The position numbers and the translations under genes were made by a program. A model generated the notes under the pieces. The model had not been told where the DNA came from, made no database searches, and saw nothing but the letters and a program-made list of their open reading frames with translations. Shown piece after piece: positions 17,095 to 25,433 of a DNA stretch of 64,000 bases. Position 1 is the first letter of the stretch. Every line of letters starts with the position of its first letter. This stretch comes from AP-15 sp963832875 (GTDB lineage Bacteria > Pseudomonadota > Alphaproteobacteria > ATCC43930 > CGMCC-115725), in the NCBI GenBank assembly GCA_963832875.1, contig CAWHWB010000002.1:248001-312000 (forward strand). The letters run 5' to 3'.

Positions 17095-19376
17095 TCGGGA
17101 CGAACCGCTATATCGGCAGCCCGGTCGAGCGCATCGAGGATCTGCGTTTCCTGCGCGGCCGCGGCGAATTTGTCGGCGATCTGAGGCGCAAGGGAATGCT
17201 GCATGCAGCGATCCTGCGCAGCCCGATCGCGCATGGCCGAATTCGCGGGCTCGATGCGACCGCAGCGCGCGCCATCCGCGGTGTGCGCGCCGTCATCACG
17301 GCGGCGGAGATCGGCGCGGTGCCGACGATCCGGCTGCGCCTTCTGCCGCTGCCCGGGACCGAGCGGTTTTTGCAGCCGGTCATCGCGGCCGACCGCGTGC
17401 GCTATGTCGGTGAGCCGATTGCGGTGGTCCTGGCGGACAGCGCGGCGCTGGCCGAGGATGGGGTCGGCGCGATCGGTCTGGACATCGAGGAACTGCCGCC
17501 GGTCGCGGATCGCCGGGTGTCGGGAAAAAACGAAATCTTGTTGTTCGAGGAGAGCGGCACCAACGTCGCGATGACCTTCACCGCCTTCAAGGGCGACGCT
17601 GACGCTGCGTTTCGGCAGGCCGCCTACGTCAGATGCGAGCGTTTCCAGGTGCAGCGCCATACTGCACTGCCGATGGAGCCGCGCGGGGTCCTCGCCGAGT
17701 GGGACGCGGCGCGACGGCGGATGACGGTGCTCGGCGCCGCCAAGGTGCCGTTCTTCAATCGCGACACCTTGGCCGCGATGCTTGGCCTCGCCCCCACGGA
17801 TGTCGATCTGATCGAAAATGATGTCGGCGGCGGCTTCGGCGCGCGCGGCGAGTTCTATCCCGAGGATTTCCTGATCCCGTTTGCCGCCCGGCATGTCGGC
17901 CGCCCGGTCCGCTGGATCGAGGACCGCCGCGAGCACCTGACCGCGATGAACCATGCCCGCGAGGCGGATTGCGAGGTCGAGATCGCCTGCCGTCGCGACG
18001 GCACGATCCTGGGATTGCGCGGCGAGGTCTACATCGATCTCGGCGCCTACATCCGCACCAATGGATTGATCCAGCCGCGGACCCTCGCGCAGTTTCTCAG
18101 CGGTCCGTACCGCGTGCCCAATTTGCACATCACCTCCACGGCGCTGCTAACCAACAAGACGCCCTCCGGCACCTATCGCGCTCCCGGCCGCTACGAGGCT
18201 TCGTTCTTCTGCGAGCGGTTGATCGAGTTGGCAGCCAAGGATCTCGGGATCGACAGCGCCGAGATGCGACGGCGCAATCTGATCGGCGCCGTCGAGATGC
18301 CGTACAAGCTGCCTCGGCTGGAGCCAGGTGGCCCGGCGGTCGACACCGAATGCGACAGCGGCGATTACGGCGAGGCGCTGGACCGCTGCCTGGCCGAGTT
18401 CGGCTGGGCGGAAAAGCGCGCATTGCAGGGCCAGCTGATCGACGGCTGCTATCATGGCACCGCGGTCGCCTGCTTTATCGAGGGGGCCGGCGCCGGGCCC
18501 AAGGAGACGGCGCGGCTTGAACTCGCGGCGGATGGCACGTTGGCGGTGTATGTCGGCTCCGCCGCGGTCGGGCAGGGGCTCGAAACAGTGATGGCGCAGA
18601 TCGCCGCCGACACGCTCGGCATCCCGCTCGACCAGGTGCGCGTGCTGCATGGCTCGACCCCTTATCTGAAAGAGGGGTATGGCGCGTTCGCTTCGCGCTC
18701 CACGGTCCTTGGCGGCTCGGCGGTGTTCGAGGGTGCGAGATCGCTGCTCGACAAGATCCGCGCCGCGGCCGCCCGTCGGCTCGGCGGTTTCGCCGACGAA
18801 CTCGAGCTGGTCGACGGCCGTGCCCTACTAAGCGACGGCCGCTCGGTCTCCTTCGCCGAACTGGCGGCGGACGGCTTGCGAGTCGACGCTACTTTCGCCA
18901 ACGACAACAAGCTGACCTATACTTATGGCTCGGCGGCGGCGCATGTGGCGGTCGACCCGGGGACGGGCCGCGTCGAGTTGCTGGACTTTCTGGTCGTCGA
19001 GGATGTCGGCCGCATCGTCAACCCGCTGACCTTGCACGGTCAGGCGATCGGCGGTGTCGTGCAGGGGCTTGGCGGGGCTTTCATGGAGAACCTCGTCTAC
19101 GACGGCAACGGGCAGCTGTTGACCGGCACCTTGGCCGACTACCTGATCCCGACGGCAACGGATTTCCCGAGGATCCGCGCGATTGCCCTCGAGAACCACC
19201 CGTCGCCCAGCAACCCGCTCGGGGTCAAGGGCGCCGGCGAGGGGCCGATCATCCCAGTCGGCGGACTGATGGCCAACGCCGTTGCCAACGCGCTGGCCTC
19301 GCTTGGGGCAATGCCGAACCAGCTGCCGCTCTCGCCGCCGCGGGTCTGGCAAATGGCGAACCCGAGCCGCGACTGA
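17091..19376 (+). CDS. Molybdenum hydroxylase large subunit, molybdopterin-binding
   Basis: A 761-residue large subunit starting MIGTNRYIGSPVERIED at the ATG that overlaps the coxS stop. The glycine-rich molybdopterin motif NDVGGGFGARGEF and the C-terminal GVKGAGEGP with the general-base Glu are both present. The active-site loop reads TYRAPGRYE (361-369). Form I CO dehydrogenase has AYxCSFR and form II-type has AYRGAGR, so this is not an aerobic CO dehydrogenase with Cu-S-Mo chemistry; it is more likely a hydroxylase of an N-heterocycle, aldehyde or purine. No maturation genes (coxD, coxG, xdhC) are adjacent, so insertion factors must be encoded elsewhere. Confidence 0.92.
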   Translation: MIGTNRYIGSPVERIEDLRFLRGRGEFVGDLRRKGMLHAAILRSPIAHGRIRGLDATAARAIRGVRAVITAAEIGAVPTIRLRLLPLPGTERFLQPVIAADRVRYVGEPIAVVLADSAALAEDGVGAIGLDIEELPPVADRRVSGKNEILLFEESGTNVAMTFTAFKGDADAAFRQAAYVRCERFQVQRHTALPMEPRGVLAEWDAARRRMTVLGAAKVPFFNRDTLAAMLGLAPTDVDLIENDVGGGFGARGEFYPEDFLIPFAARHVGRPVRWIEDRREHLTAMNHAREADCEVEIACRRDGTILGLRGEVYIDLGAYIRTNGLIQPRTLAQFLSGPYRVPNLHITSTALLTNKTPSGTYRAPGRYEASFFCERLIELAAKDLGIDSAEMRRRNLIGAVEMPYKLPRLEPGGPAVDTECDSGDYGEALDRCLAEFGWAEKRALQGQLIDGCYHGTAVACFIEGAGAGPKETARLELAADGTLAVYVGSAAVGQGLETVMAQIAADTLGIPLDQVRVLHGSTPYLKEGYGAFASRSTVLGGSAVFEGARSLLDKIRAAAARRLGGFADELELVDGRALLSDGRSVSFAELAADGLRVDATFANDNKLTYTYGSAAAHVAVDPGTGRVELLDFLVVEDVGRIVNPLTLHGQAIGGVVQGLGGAFMENLVYDGNGQLLTGTLADYLIPTATDFPRIRAIALENHPSPSNPLGVKGAGEGPIIPVGGLMANAVANALASLGAMPNQLPLSPPRVWQMANPSRD

Positions 19377-19407
19377 GTTGTGCCATCCATCAGCAAAGGA
19401 GGCGACA

Positions 19408-19645
19408 ATGGCACTTGTACCGTTGGCGACTGAAGGTAACTAACTTTCATGTTTATGATTTCCGCGTGAAGTCAGGTCGCGGCGACGAGTGCATCGAGCT
19501 GTTCAACAAGTTCGATTACGGCGACAACAACCCGTTCCACCGCTCACATGCGCAGGTGAAAGATGGCGTCCTCCGCCGCGACGCCACAGATCCCGACCAC
19601 CGCCATCTGATCGGCGAATGGACCGATATCGCAGTTTTGGAATTT
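19408..19645 (+). pseudogene. Antibiotic-biosynthesis-monooxygenase-like fragment
   Basis: A strong ribosome site (AAAGGAGG) precedes ATG 19408, but this frame stops after 11 codons (MALVPLATEGN). The neighbouring frame continues with VTNFHVYDFRVKSGRGDECI, VKDGVLRRDATDP and HLIGEWTDI, which resembles small dimeric alpha/beta-barrel monooxygenase-like proteins. The homology then stops and passes into an arylsulfatase tail. The gene is thus broken at both ends, by a shift in the first codons and by truncation after about 70 residues. The family call is from pattern memory and is moderate. Confidence 0.5.
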
Positions 19646-19649
19646 TGCC

Positions 19650-19820
19650 GCACTGCAGCCCAATCCTTGCCAACGCCTACAAGATGGAGCTCTACGACAT
19701 CCGCAACGACTGGACGCAATACGACAACGTCGCCGACCGATATCCGGGCAGGCTGAGGGAAATGCAGGAACTGATGTGGGCCGAGTTCGCCAAATGTCAG
19801 GTTCTGCCATTGGATGCGTC
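19650..19820 (+). pseudogene. Arylsulfatase C-terminal fragment
   Basis: In the frame through 19680 the sequence reads YKMELYDIRNDWTQYDNVAD and then REMQELMWAEFAKCQVLPLD, the typical C-terminal segment of formylglycine-dependent arylsulfatases. Everything upstream, including the Cys-x-Pro-x-Arg active site, is missing. The match ends at about 19818, where the opposite strand takes over as a formylglycine-generating enzyme. The piece is about 55 residues from a protein of usually over 500. Confidence 0.68.
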
Positions 19821-20350
19821 GATCGTAGAGGCCATAGCCGTTGGGCGGAAACGAGCCGACCGGCGCGCGCCCGGCAAACCCGTCGAGAGCGAGGTTGCGA
19901 AACGGAAACTGGCCCTGCCAGGTATTGGCCATCCAGCGGCCGTCGGGGTTGAACTCGTCGCCCCAGCAGAATTGCGCTTCCACCAATCCGCCGCGGGCGG
20001 CAAGCTCCCATTCGGCTTCGGTCGGCAGTGCCTTGCCGGCCCAGGCGGCAAAGACTGCAGCATCCTCGAATGGCACCTGCACGACCGGGTCGCGCTCATG
20101 TCCATCGATCGTGCTTGCGCTGGGCGCCCGGATAGGCCGCAGGATCGGCCTCGCGCTCGGCGATGGTAACATAACCGGTGGCGGCGACGAAGGCGGCGAA
20201 ATCGGCGTTGGTGACGGCGAATTCGTCCATCCAAAAGCCGCCGACGGTCATGTCATGCGCCGGCCCTTCTTCGGGATAGGACAAATCGGCGCCCATCCGG
20301 AACTTGCCGCCGGGGATCCAGCGCATGCCAGGAGGGGAGGCTGTAGCCAT
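19812..20350 (-). pseudogene. Formylglycine-generating enzyme (SUMF1/FGE) remnant
   Basis: From ATG 20350 the frame reads MRWIPGGKFRMGADLSYPEE and FWMDEFAVTNADFAAFVAAT, the start of an FGE domain. After DPAAYPGA the frame is lost and about 45 residues of the family are missing. Homology resumes in another frame with DGHERDPVVQVPFEDA, AGKALPTEAEWELAARGG and NGYGLYD, and ends abruptly at the arylsulfatase tail. The C-terminal third with the copper-binding Cys residues is absent. FGE converts the sulfatase active-site Cys to formylglycine, so enzyme and substrate genes were convergent neighbours and were deleted into each other. Confidence 0.75.
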
Positions 20351-20372
20351 CGGATAACTCTCGATAGGAGCT

Positions 20373-21275
20373 TCAGAAGCGGAGCGTGGCGCCGATGATC
20401 GGGCCCTTCAGATGCACGTTAAAGCCGAGCGGACTGCCGCTCGCCTGGTAACTGACGTTCAGGCTGCGGTAGCCGACATGCAGGTCCAACCAGGATTTTA
20501 GAGCGTAATCGAGGGTGCCGGAAATCTGCTAATCGGCATGAGCGGCGATGCCAAAACCGCCGACATCGCCATAAGCCGTGAGCCCGAACCCGTTGCCGAA
20601 ATCGCGGTGATAGCGGGCTGCGATCAGTGGATCGGTCCAGCTGCCGGAGCGGCTGACGCTAACTGTCGGAATAAACCCTCTTCCGTTCAAAATCGTGTCG
20701 GTCGATACGTCCCAAAAGCGAAAACCGAGACCGCCGTCGATCGTCTGGGATGGCTGGTTGATGAGACGGTAGAGGAAGTCCCCGGTCACGACGCTCATGA
20801 CTACCCCGGTGTTGCCGCTCGAAAAAAAGATGTTTCGGGTGGTGATCGGGACACCGAGCGGGACGTGCATCGCGTCGGCGAGGATACCGAACGGGCCGTC
20901 GCGCAATTAGGCCGCGCCCATAAACGGCGCGTTGTTGAGATCGCTTACCATTTCACCGGATCCGATACTGACATTGACTTGCGGTGCGCGCGCGAGCGGT
21001 GTCGTAATCGCCATGTTGAGGCCTGGCATCCAGAAATAAGGGTAGGCGATCAGCTGCAATTCACTGGCTAATAACGGGGCGAGTGGCGATGGCACCGGCG
21101 GCGAGACGAGCAGCAGTGGCGCGCTCACGGCCGGAGCAGGCGGCGGCGGAACTGCCGGTCCGCTCGGTGCCGAGTATTGCTGCGCATAGGCCAGATGCGC
21201 TCCCGTCCCAACCGCAGCCAATGTCAGTACAGTGCGTGTAGCTGCGGCGACAGCTAATCCGCGTGCAAATCGCAT
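20373..21275 (-). pseudogene. Outer-membrane beta-barrel protein with two in-frame stops
   Basis: One reading frame of about 300 codons runs from ATG 21275 (MRFARGLAVAAATRTVLTLA, a signal peptide ending AYAQQ, GGAGGGGG upstream) to TGA 20373. It includes YPYFWMPGLNMAITTPLARA and the terminal strand GPIIGATLRF, whose final Phe is the outer-membrane insertion signature. Two stops interrupt it: TAA at 20907-20909 after FMGAA and TAG at 20529-20531 in GIAAHAD-stop-QISG, where I recall Trp in relatives. The frame is otherwise unbroken, so nonsense mutation and not indel is the cause. It lies 22 bp upstream of the broken FGE gene on the same strand and probably belonged to the same sulfatase-linked operon. 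Confidence 0.75.
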
Positions 21276-21481
21276 TCGGTCCCCCTCCGCTCTCGGTCGG
21301 CACCGTTGATCTCCGCCTTGTTGCCCGGTACTTTCTTCTTCATCTGTCATGTCCATGGGGCGCAACACCGCAGTAGGAACAAACGCTGTGTGCAACACTG
21401 CAACACTGCACCAGCACTCCGATCTACAGTCGAAGGGCGCAGTGCGATTGTCGGCGCACGCCGGTGCGTGAGCTTATAGGG

Positions 21482-21736
21482 CTAATACGGCTTGCGGACG
21501 ACCGCCGCCCCGTTGGCTCCGACGCATCCGGCTCGGTAACTCCGTTGGCGCAGGAGACTGCAGGTTTGGCGCGGCTCACGGTAGGTGTCTTGTGGACGAC
21601 CGCCGCCCCATTTGGCCCTGTGCATCCCGCGCGGTAGACCCCCTTGGCGCAAGCGGCGGCGTTGCTCTGTTGGGCGAGAGAGCATGCCAAGCGCGACTAT
21701 GACCCCAAGTACGACGTGTTTCATCTCGTGTTTCAT
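21482..21736 (-). pseudogene. Small secreted repeat protein, frameshifted
   Basis: ATG 21736 opens MKHEMKHVVLGVIVALGML, a signal peptide with a GGAGG site upstream. After a one-base shift the next frame reads ACAKGVYRAGCTGPNGAAVV. A second shift lies inside CANGV, after which the original frame gives YRAGCVGANGAAVVRKPY and TAG. The native protein therefore carried two copies of a C-A-x-G-V-Y-R-A-G-C-x-G-x-N-G-A-A-V-V unit of about 20 residues. Small proteins with one such unit are common as uncharacterised ORFs in Bradyrhizobium-type genomes (recalled). An FNR/FixK-like site lies 48 bp upstream. Confidence 0.62.
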
Positions 21737-21783
21737 TTCGACACCTCCAGGCACTTTAGTGTCGGCCGTCCGATGTAACGTCA

Positions 21784-21797
21784 TTGATTTAGGTCAG
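21784..21797. promoter_or_regulatory. Imperfect FNR/FixK-like site
   Basis: TTGATTTAGGTCAG differs from TTGA-N6-TCAA at one base. It lies 48 bp upstream of the ATG of the small secreted repeat protein, a plausible activator position. Low information content makes chance occurrence possible. Confidence 0.35.
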
Positions 21798-21895
21798 CTC
21801 GCATAAATACCCCCGGAAGCTTGGCGCGTTCACCCCCATGAGCACGTCCGCTTTGCGGTTCACCGACGTGATCAGCGCGTCGATGCCTTCGTTCT

Positions 21896-22288
21896 TTAGA
21901 ATGCGGCGAACTCGGATCGACCGGTCGCCAACGCGCTGATTGCGCCGTCAAGATAAATGTCGGCGATCAGCCAGGCATCGCCGTTGCGGCGGACCAGGCG
22001 GCGCAAATGGCCGCGGACCCCCTTACCCGAGAGCGTCCTGCCGGGGCGCAGGATGACCGCGACCGGGCGGCTGGTGGCCGCGTCATAGACGTGGATCGGC
22101 CGAAAGCAGCGCTCATCCCTCGGGTCAAGCCCGAGGACAGGCTCCGTGGGCATTGAACAACGAGAGCTGCTGGTGGCCGTGACCTACGTCGAGAGTGTCG
22201 TCGATATCGAGGGTCACGGCATCGGGCGCGGCGGTGTAGGTGGCGCAATAGAGATCGACCATGACCCCGATCAGGCGAACCAGATCGC
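21896..22288 (-). mobile_element. IS1380-family transposase remnant
   Basis: Read on the minus strand from 22288 the frame gives CDLVRLIGVMVDLYCATYTA, VTLDIDDTLDVGHGHQQLSL and FNAH; after a 28-base insertion it continues DERCFRPIHVYDAATSRPVA and SGKGVRGHLRRLVRR. This is the IS1380 transposase core around the first catalytic Asp, but both ends of the roughly 450-residue protein are missing. The insertion shifts the frame and is itself a REP-like palindrome. Inactive. Confidence 0.8.
22118..22145. repeat. REP-like palindrome inserted in the IS1380 remnant
   Basis: The 28-base insert carries CCTCGGG and CCCGAGG arms around TCAAG, replacing about one codon (between FNAH and DERCF) of the transposase. 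It is a clean example of a short palindrome inside former coding sequence. Confidence 0.6.
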
Positions 22289-22392
22289 AACATCCTAACG
22301 GTTATCGCCTCTAAACCTGGTGCCTGCGGACGACATCCTTTTCTGATCCCAAGGGGAATCCCCTTCGCTTTGCCGCCCAGTGCGCAGCTGGG

Positions 22393-23160
22393 TCAGTCGA
22401 GAACGATGCGGGAGATACGGCCGCACTCAGCTAGCAACTCCTCCTGAACCTTGATGTCATTCGCGATCGGATTCGGCGAACGAAGACGCTGATGATAGAA
22501 ATACCCGCCGGTCGAACGAGCCAGCTCATCTTCGCTCGTCGCCAGCCACACTTGGGTTACACATCCCTGATGCAGATCGTCTGGCGCTGAAAGGCCGCCC
22601 ATCTTTGTCGCCACCCAGCCCGGCTCCAGCGCATTGGAGTTGACGTCTCTCCAGCGACGGGCGACGGCGAATGCCAGCAAGACATCGCACAGCTTGCTCT
22701 CTGCGTAAGCCGATGAGCCGCTCCAGGCTCGCTTAGTCCAGAGCAGATCCTCCATGCGCGGATGGACGCTGCGGTGCATCCCAGAGCTCAAATAGACCAG
22801 CCGCTTGGGTTTTTCGATCAAGGCCGTCAGAATGTAGGGGGCAAGCACATTGACGGCGAAGATGCTCGGAATTCCTGATTCCAACTCCACTCGCCGCTCG
22901 CGATAGCCGACGCCTGCATTGTGGATTACCGCGTCGAAGCGGCCGAGCTTGTTTACCTGGTCGGCAACGCTTCTTGTCCCTGCGATCGTCGAGAGGTCAC
23001 CGGAGACCACCCCTTGGGCGCCGGCCGCAGCCGCGAGAGCGTCGCGGCTTCGACCCTCGTTCCGCCCGTGCAATACGACCTGATGCCCTTGCTCGATCAG
23101 CAGCCGCGCTGCCATCAGACCAAGGCCGTCCGATGATCCCGTTATGAATACACCTGCCAC
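22393..23160 (-). CDS. SDR-family NAD(P)-dependent oxidoreductase
   Basis: A 255-residue short-chain dehydrogenase. The N-terminal cofactor motif is TGSSDGLG (7-14), followed by NAGVG (about 86) and the catalytic pair YAESK in GSSAYAESKLCD. The acceptor specificity cannot be read. It differs from light-dependent protochlorophyllide reductase-like and retinol-dehydrogenase-like members only in detail, so a general reductase role is all that can be claimed. It is followed leftward by IS1380 debris. Rightward the GMC oxidoreductase on the same strand ends 48 bp away, so the two may be cotranscribed. Confidence 0.88.
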   Translation of the reverse strand: MAGVFITGSSDGLGLMAARLLIEQGHQVVLHGRNEGRSRDALAAAAGAQGVVSGDLSTIAGTRSVADQVNKLGRFDAVIHNAGVGYRERRVELESGIPSIFAVNVLAPYILTALIEKPKRLVYLSSGMHRSVHPRMEDLLWTKRAWSGSSAYAESKLCDVLLAFAVARRWRDVNSNALEPGWVATKMGGLSAPDDLHQGCVTQVWLATSEDELARSTGGYFYHQRLRSPNPIANDIKVQEELLAECGRISRIVLD

Positions 23161-23208
23161 TCCCGCACCCTTCTTATAGGGGTCCGCGGCTCCCGCCTCG
23201 CATCGGGG

Positions 23209-24825
23209 TCACGCCGCCAGCTTCTCCCGTGCGCTGGCTTTGATCATTGCCGCGCCCTTCTCGGCGATCATGATCGTCGGCGCGTTGGTGTTGGTCGAGC
23301 TGACCGCCGGCATCACGGAGGCGTCGACAATCCGCAACGCCTCGATCCCATGGACCCGGAGCTGATCGTCGACGACTGCCATGCCGTGATTGCCCATCAT
23401 GCACGAGCAGCTCGCGTGGTAGACGGTCGAACCGCTGGAGCGTGCGTAATCGAGCAGTTCCGCGTCGCTCTGCACGCTGGCTCCCGGCACGTTCTCCTCG
23501 ACGATGTGTTCGGCGAGCGCCGGCGCGGCGAACAGGCGCCGCAGGAATTTGAGACCGCCGACGATCGCGCGCTGATCGGTCTCCTCGGCAAGGTAGCGCG
23601 GGTTGATCGCCGGCGGGTCGCGAGGGTCGGGCGTGCGCACCAGGACGTAGCCGCGCGACAGCGGCCGCATCTGCCATGGCCCGCCGGTAATGCCCGGCCG
23701 CTCATCGAGCTTGCGAATGAGGCCGGGCTTGTAGCTCGCCGGCGCAAAGACGCATTGCACGTCCGGTGTCGCCGACTCCGGCAGGACCTTGACGGACGCG
23801 GCGCACAGCGAGGCGCCGAAAGTCATCATGCCCCTGCCCTGCACGAGATAACGCACGACCTCGTTGGCAAAGCCGAGCCCGCGGGCGCGCTCGTTCAAGG
23901 TTTCGAGGTTCCGGACGTAGCAGGACAGGCGCGCGATGTAGTGGTCCTGGAAATTTCGGCCGACGCCGGGCAGCGCATGCAGCACCGCGATTCCCGCCTG
24001 CTGCAGCACTTCCGGCCCGCCGATGCCCGACAGTTGCAGCAGATGCGGCGAGCCGATCGCGCCAGCCGAAAGGATCACCTCGCAGGCCGCGTCGACGCGC
24101 TCGACGCCGGATTGGCGAGAGAACTCGACCCCCGCGGCGCGCTTGCCGTCAAACACCAGGCGATACACCAGCGCATTGGTGACGATCTGCAGATTCGGCC
24201 GCCTTTTTGCCGGCCGCAGGTAGGTCGCGGCAGCGCTGGCCCGGCGGCGCCCGCCCCTCGTCTGCTGGCACCAGCCGATCGAATCGCCGGCGCCGCGCGG
24301 CAGGTTGTTGACGTCGGGCCGGTATTCGAGACCGAGCTCCTGCGCCGCCCGGATGATCGCGTGGCAGGCCAGCGGCCGCTCGGTCATCGGCGAGGTGGTC
24401 AGATTCCCCTCGGTGCCGTGGATTTCGGCTGCTTCGCCGGTCCATCGCTCGGCGCGCTTGAAGAACGGCAAAACGTCGTCCCAACCCCAGCCGCGATTGC
24501 CCAGCTGTGCCCAATAGTCGTAATCCTCCGGCTGGCTGCGGATGTAGATGAGCCCGTTGATCGAGGACGAACCGCCGAGCACGCGGCCGCGCGGATAGGC
24601 GATGGCGCGGCCGTTGGTGCCGGGATCGGCCTCGGCCTTGAAGCCCCAGGTGAGCTGCTTGTGGTCGAGCAGCTTCATGTACCCCACCGGAATGTGGATC
24701 AGCGGGTTCCAGTCGCGGCCGCCGGCCTCGATCAGGATCACGCGTGTGGTTGGGTCCTCGCTGAGACGGTTGGCCAGGACGCATCCGGCCGACCCGGCGC
24801 CGACGATTACGTAATCCGCTTGCAT
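23209..24825 (-). CDS. GMC-family FAD-dependent alcohol/choline dehydrogenase
   Basis: A 538-residue flavoprotein. The N terminus YVIVGAGSAGCVLANRLSED is the FAD-binding beta-alpha-beta unit; GRVLGGSSSINGLIYIRSQ is the second GMC signature. The catalytic His lies in VYHASCSCMMG and the C-terminal block VSSTNTNAPTIMIAEKGA closes the FAD site. GMC enzymes oxidise primary or secondary alcohols to aldehydes or ketones. BetA has the same fold, but no betB or betaine genes are near, so choline is not implied. The SDR gene downstream could act on the product. Confidence 0.9.
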   Translation of the reverse strand: MQADYVIVGAGSAGCVLANRLSEDPTTRVILIEAGGRDWNPLIHIPVGYMKLLDHKQLTWGFKAEADPGTNGRAIAYPRGRVLGGSSSINGLIYIRSQPEDYDYWAQLGNRGWGWDDVLPFFKRAERWTGEAAEIHGTEGNLTTSPMTERPLACHAIIRAAQELGLEYRPDVNNLPRGAGDSIGWCQQTRGGRRRASAAATYLRPAKRRPNLQIVTNALVYRLVFDGKRAAGVEFSRQSGVERVDAACEVILSAGAIGSPHLLQLSGIGGPEVLQQAGIAVLHALPGVGRNFQDHYIARLSCYVRNLETLNERARGLGFANEVVRYLVQGRGMMTFGASLCAASVKVLPESATPDVQCVFAPASYKPGLIRKLDERPGITGGPWQMRPLSRGYVLVRTPDPRDPPAINPRYLAEETDQRAIVGGLKFLRRLFAAPALAEHIVEENVPGASVQSDAELLDYARSSGSTVYHASCSCMMGNHGMAVVDDQLRVHGIEALRIVDASVMPAVSSTNTNAPTIMIAEKGAAMIKASAREKLAA

Positions 24826-24884
24826 CTACGTTCTCTCGCACTGGGGCAGCCGCTGCCCGCCGATGACACGGGGCGCCGGGGCGG

Positions 24885-25178
24885 TCATTCGATCAGCCGC
24901 AAGGGCTGTCCGGCAATCCCGAGGGTTTCGAGCTGTGCTTTGTAGTTGTCAAGACACGGAAAGTGTACCGCAAAGGAGCGCTTTCGGCCCGTCTCGCCCG
25001 TTGCGGCGCGCATTCCGGTGATGGTCTCCTTTGTGAACCTACAGCGGCACTCATCCTTGGCGGCGGGAACCGCTCTTGATGCCCCTTTGTCGCCATCGCT
25101 GCTCGGCCCGGCCAGCAGCGGATCAGGCCAAAGGGAGACAAAATCACCAAAACCGCGGCATTCGCGTCTTCGCGTCAT
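24885..25178 (-). CDS. Possible small hypothetical protein
   Basis: An open frame that can start at ATG 25178 (MTRRRECRGFGDFVSLWPDP) and ends PLRLIE about 60 bp from the GMC gene. Its second half (FTKETITGMRAATGETGRKR, then a FPCLDNYKAQLETLGI-like stretch) looks protein-like, with balanced composition. There is no clear ribosome site and no family I recognise. It could equally be a remnant. Confidence 0.3.
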   Translation of the reverse strand: MTRRRECRGFGDFVSLWPDPLLAGPSSDGDKGASRAVPAAKDECRCRFTKETITGMRAATGETGRKRSFAVHFPCLDNYKAQLETLGIAGQPLRLIE

Positions 25179-25292
25179 CGGACGCGGATCACTCGAACCA
25201 CAGGCAGGACGGCACTGACTCGGACGCAAGCCAGTGATGCTAGCCAGCGACCGCGGAACTCGGCAACCCCAGCCGACGTTGGTGAACCCGGA

Positions 25293-25343
25293 GAGAGCGA
25301 TATCCCGCCCCTGCGGGGTGTGGTCCCCCACCACGCCGCTCTC
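25293..25343 (+). ncRNA. Candidate three-way-junction RNA
   Basis: Outer arms GAGAGCG (25293-25299) and CGCTCTC (25337-25343) enclose two hairpins: CCCC/GGGG at 25308-25318 with loop TGC, and GTGGT/ACCAC at 25320-25334 with loop CCCCC. Ten bases later a terminator follows, so a short plus-strand RNA ending near 25389 is plausible. I could not match it to SRP, 6S, tmRNA or a known riboswitch. The minus strand could form the same structure, but the T-run favours the plus strand. Confidence 0.4.
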
Positions 25344-25352
25344 GACAAGATC

Positions 25353-25389
25353 GGAAGCGCCATGTCCCACACGTGGCGCTTCCCCTTTT
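25353..25389 (+). terminator. Rho-independent terminator
   Basis: GGAAGCGCCA (25353-25362) pairs perfectly with TGGCGCTTCC (25374-25383) around an 11-base loop and is followed by CC and TTTT. No protein-coding gene ends just before it on the plus strand, which is why an RNA gene is suspected upstream. Confidence 0.7.
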
Positions 25390-25433
25390 GCCGGATGTCA
25401 GCCGGGGAAATGCCGCCGGGAGACCGAACGCCG

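Noticed and set aside
17091..19376. Aerobic CO dehydrogenase
   Set aside because: The form I active-site loop AYxCSFR is absent.
20373..21275. Stop-codon readthrough or recoding in the outer-membrane protein
   Set aside because: Two different stops at ordinary sites with no recoding element, beside several other broken genes; decay is simpler.
23350..24945. 531-codon plus-strand frame over the GMC gene
   Set aside because: Antisense shadow of the flavoprotein; no start site and no domain.
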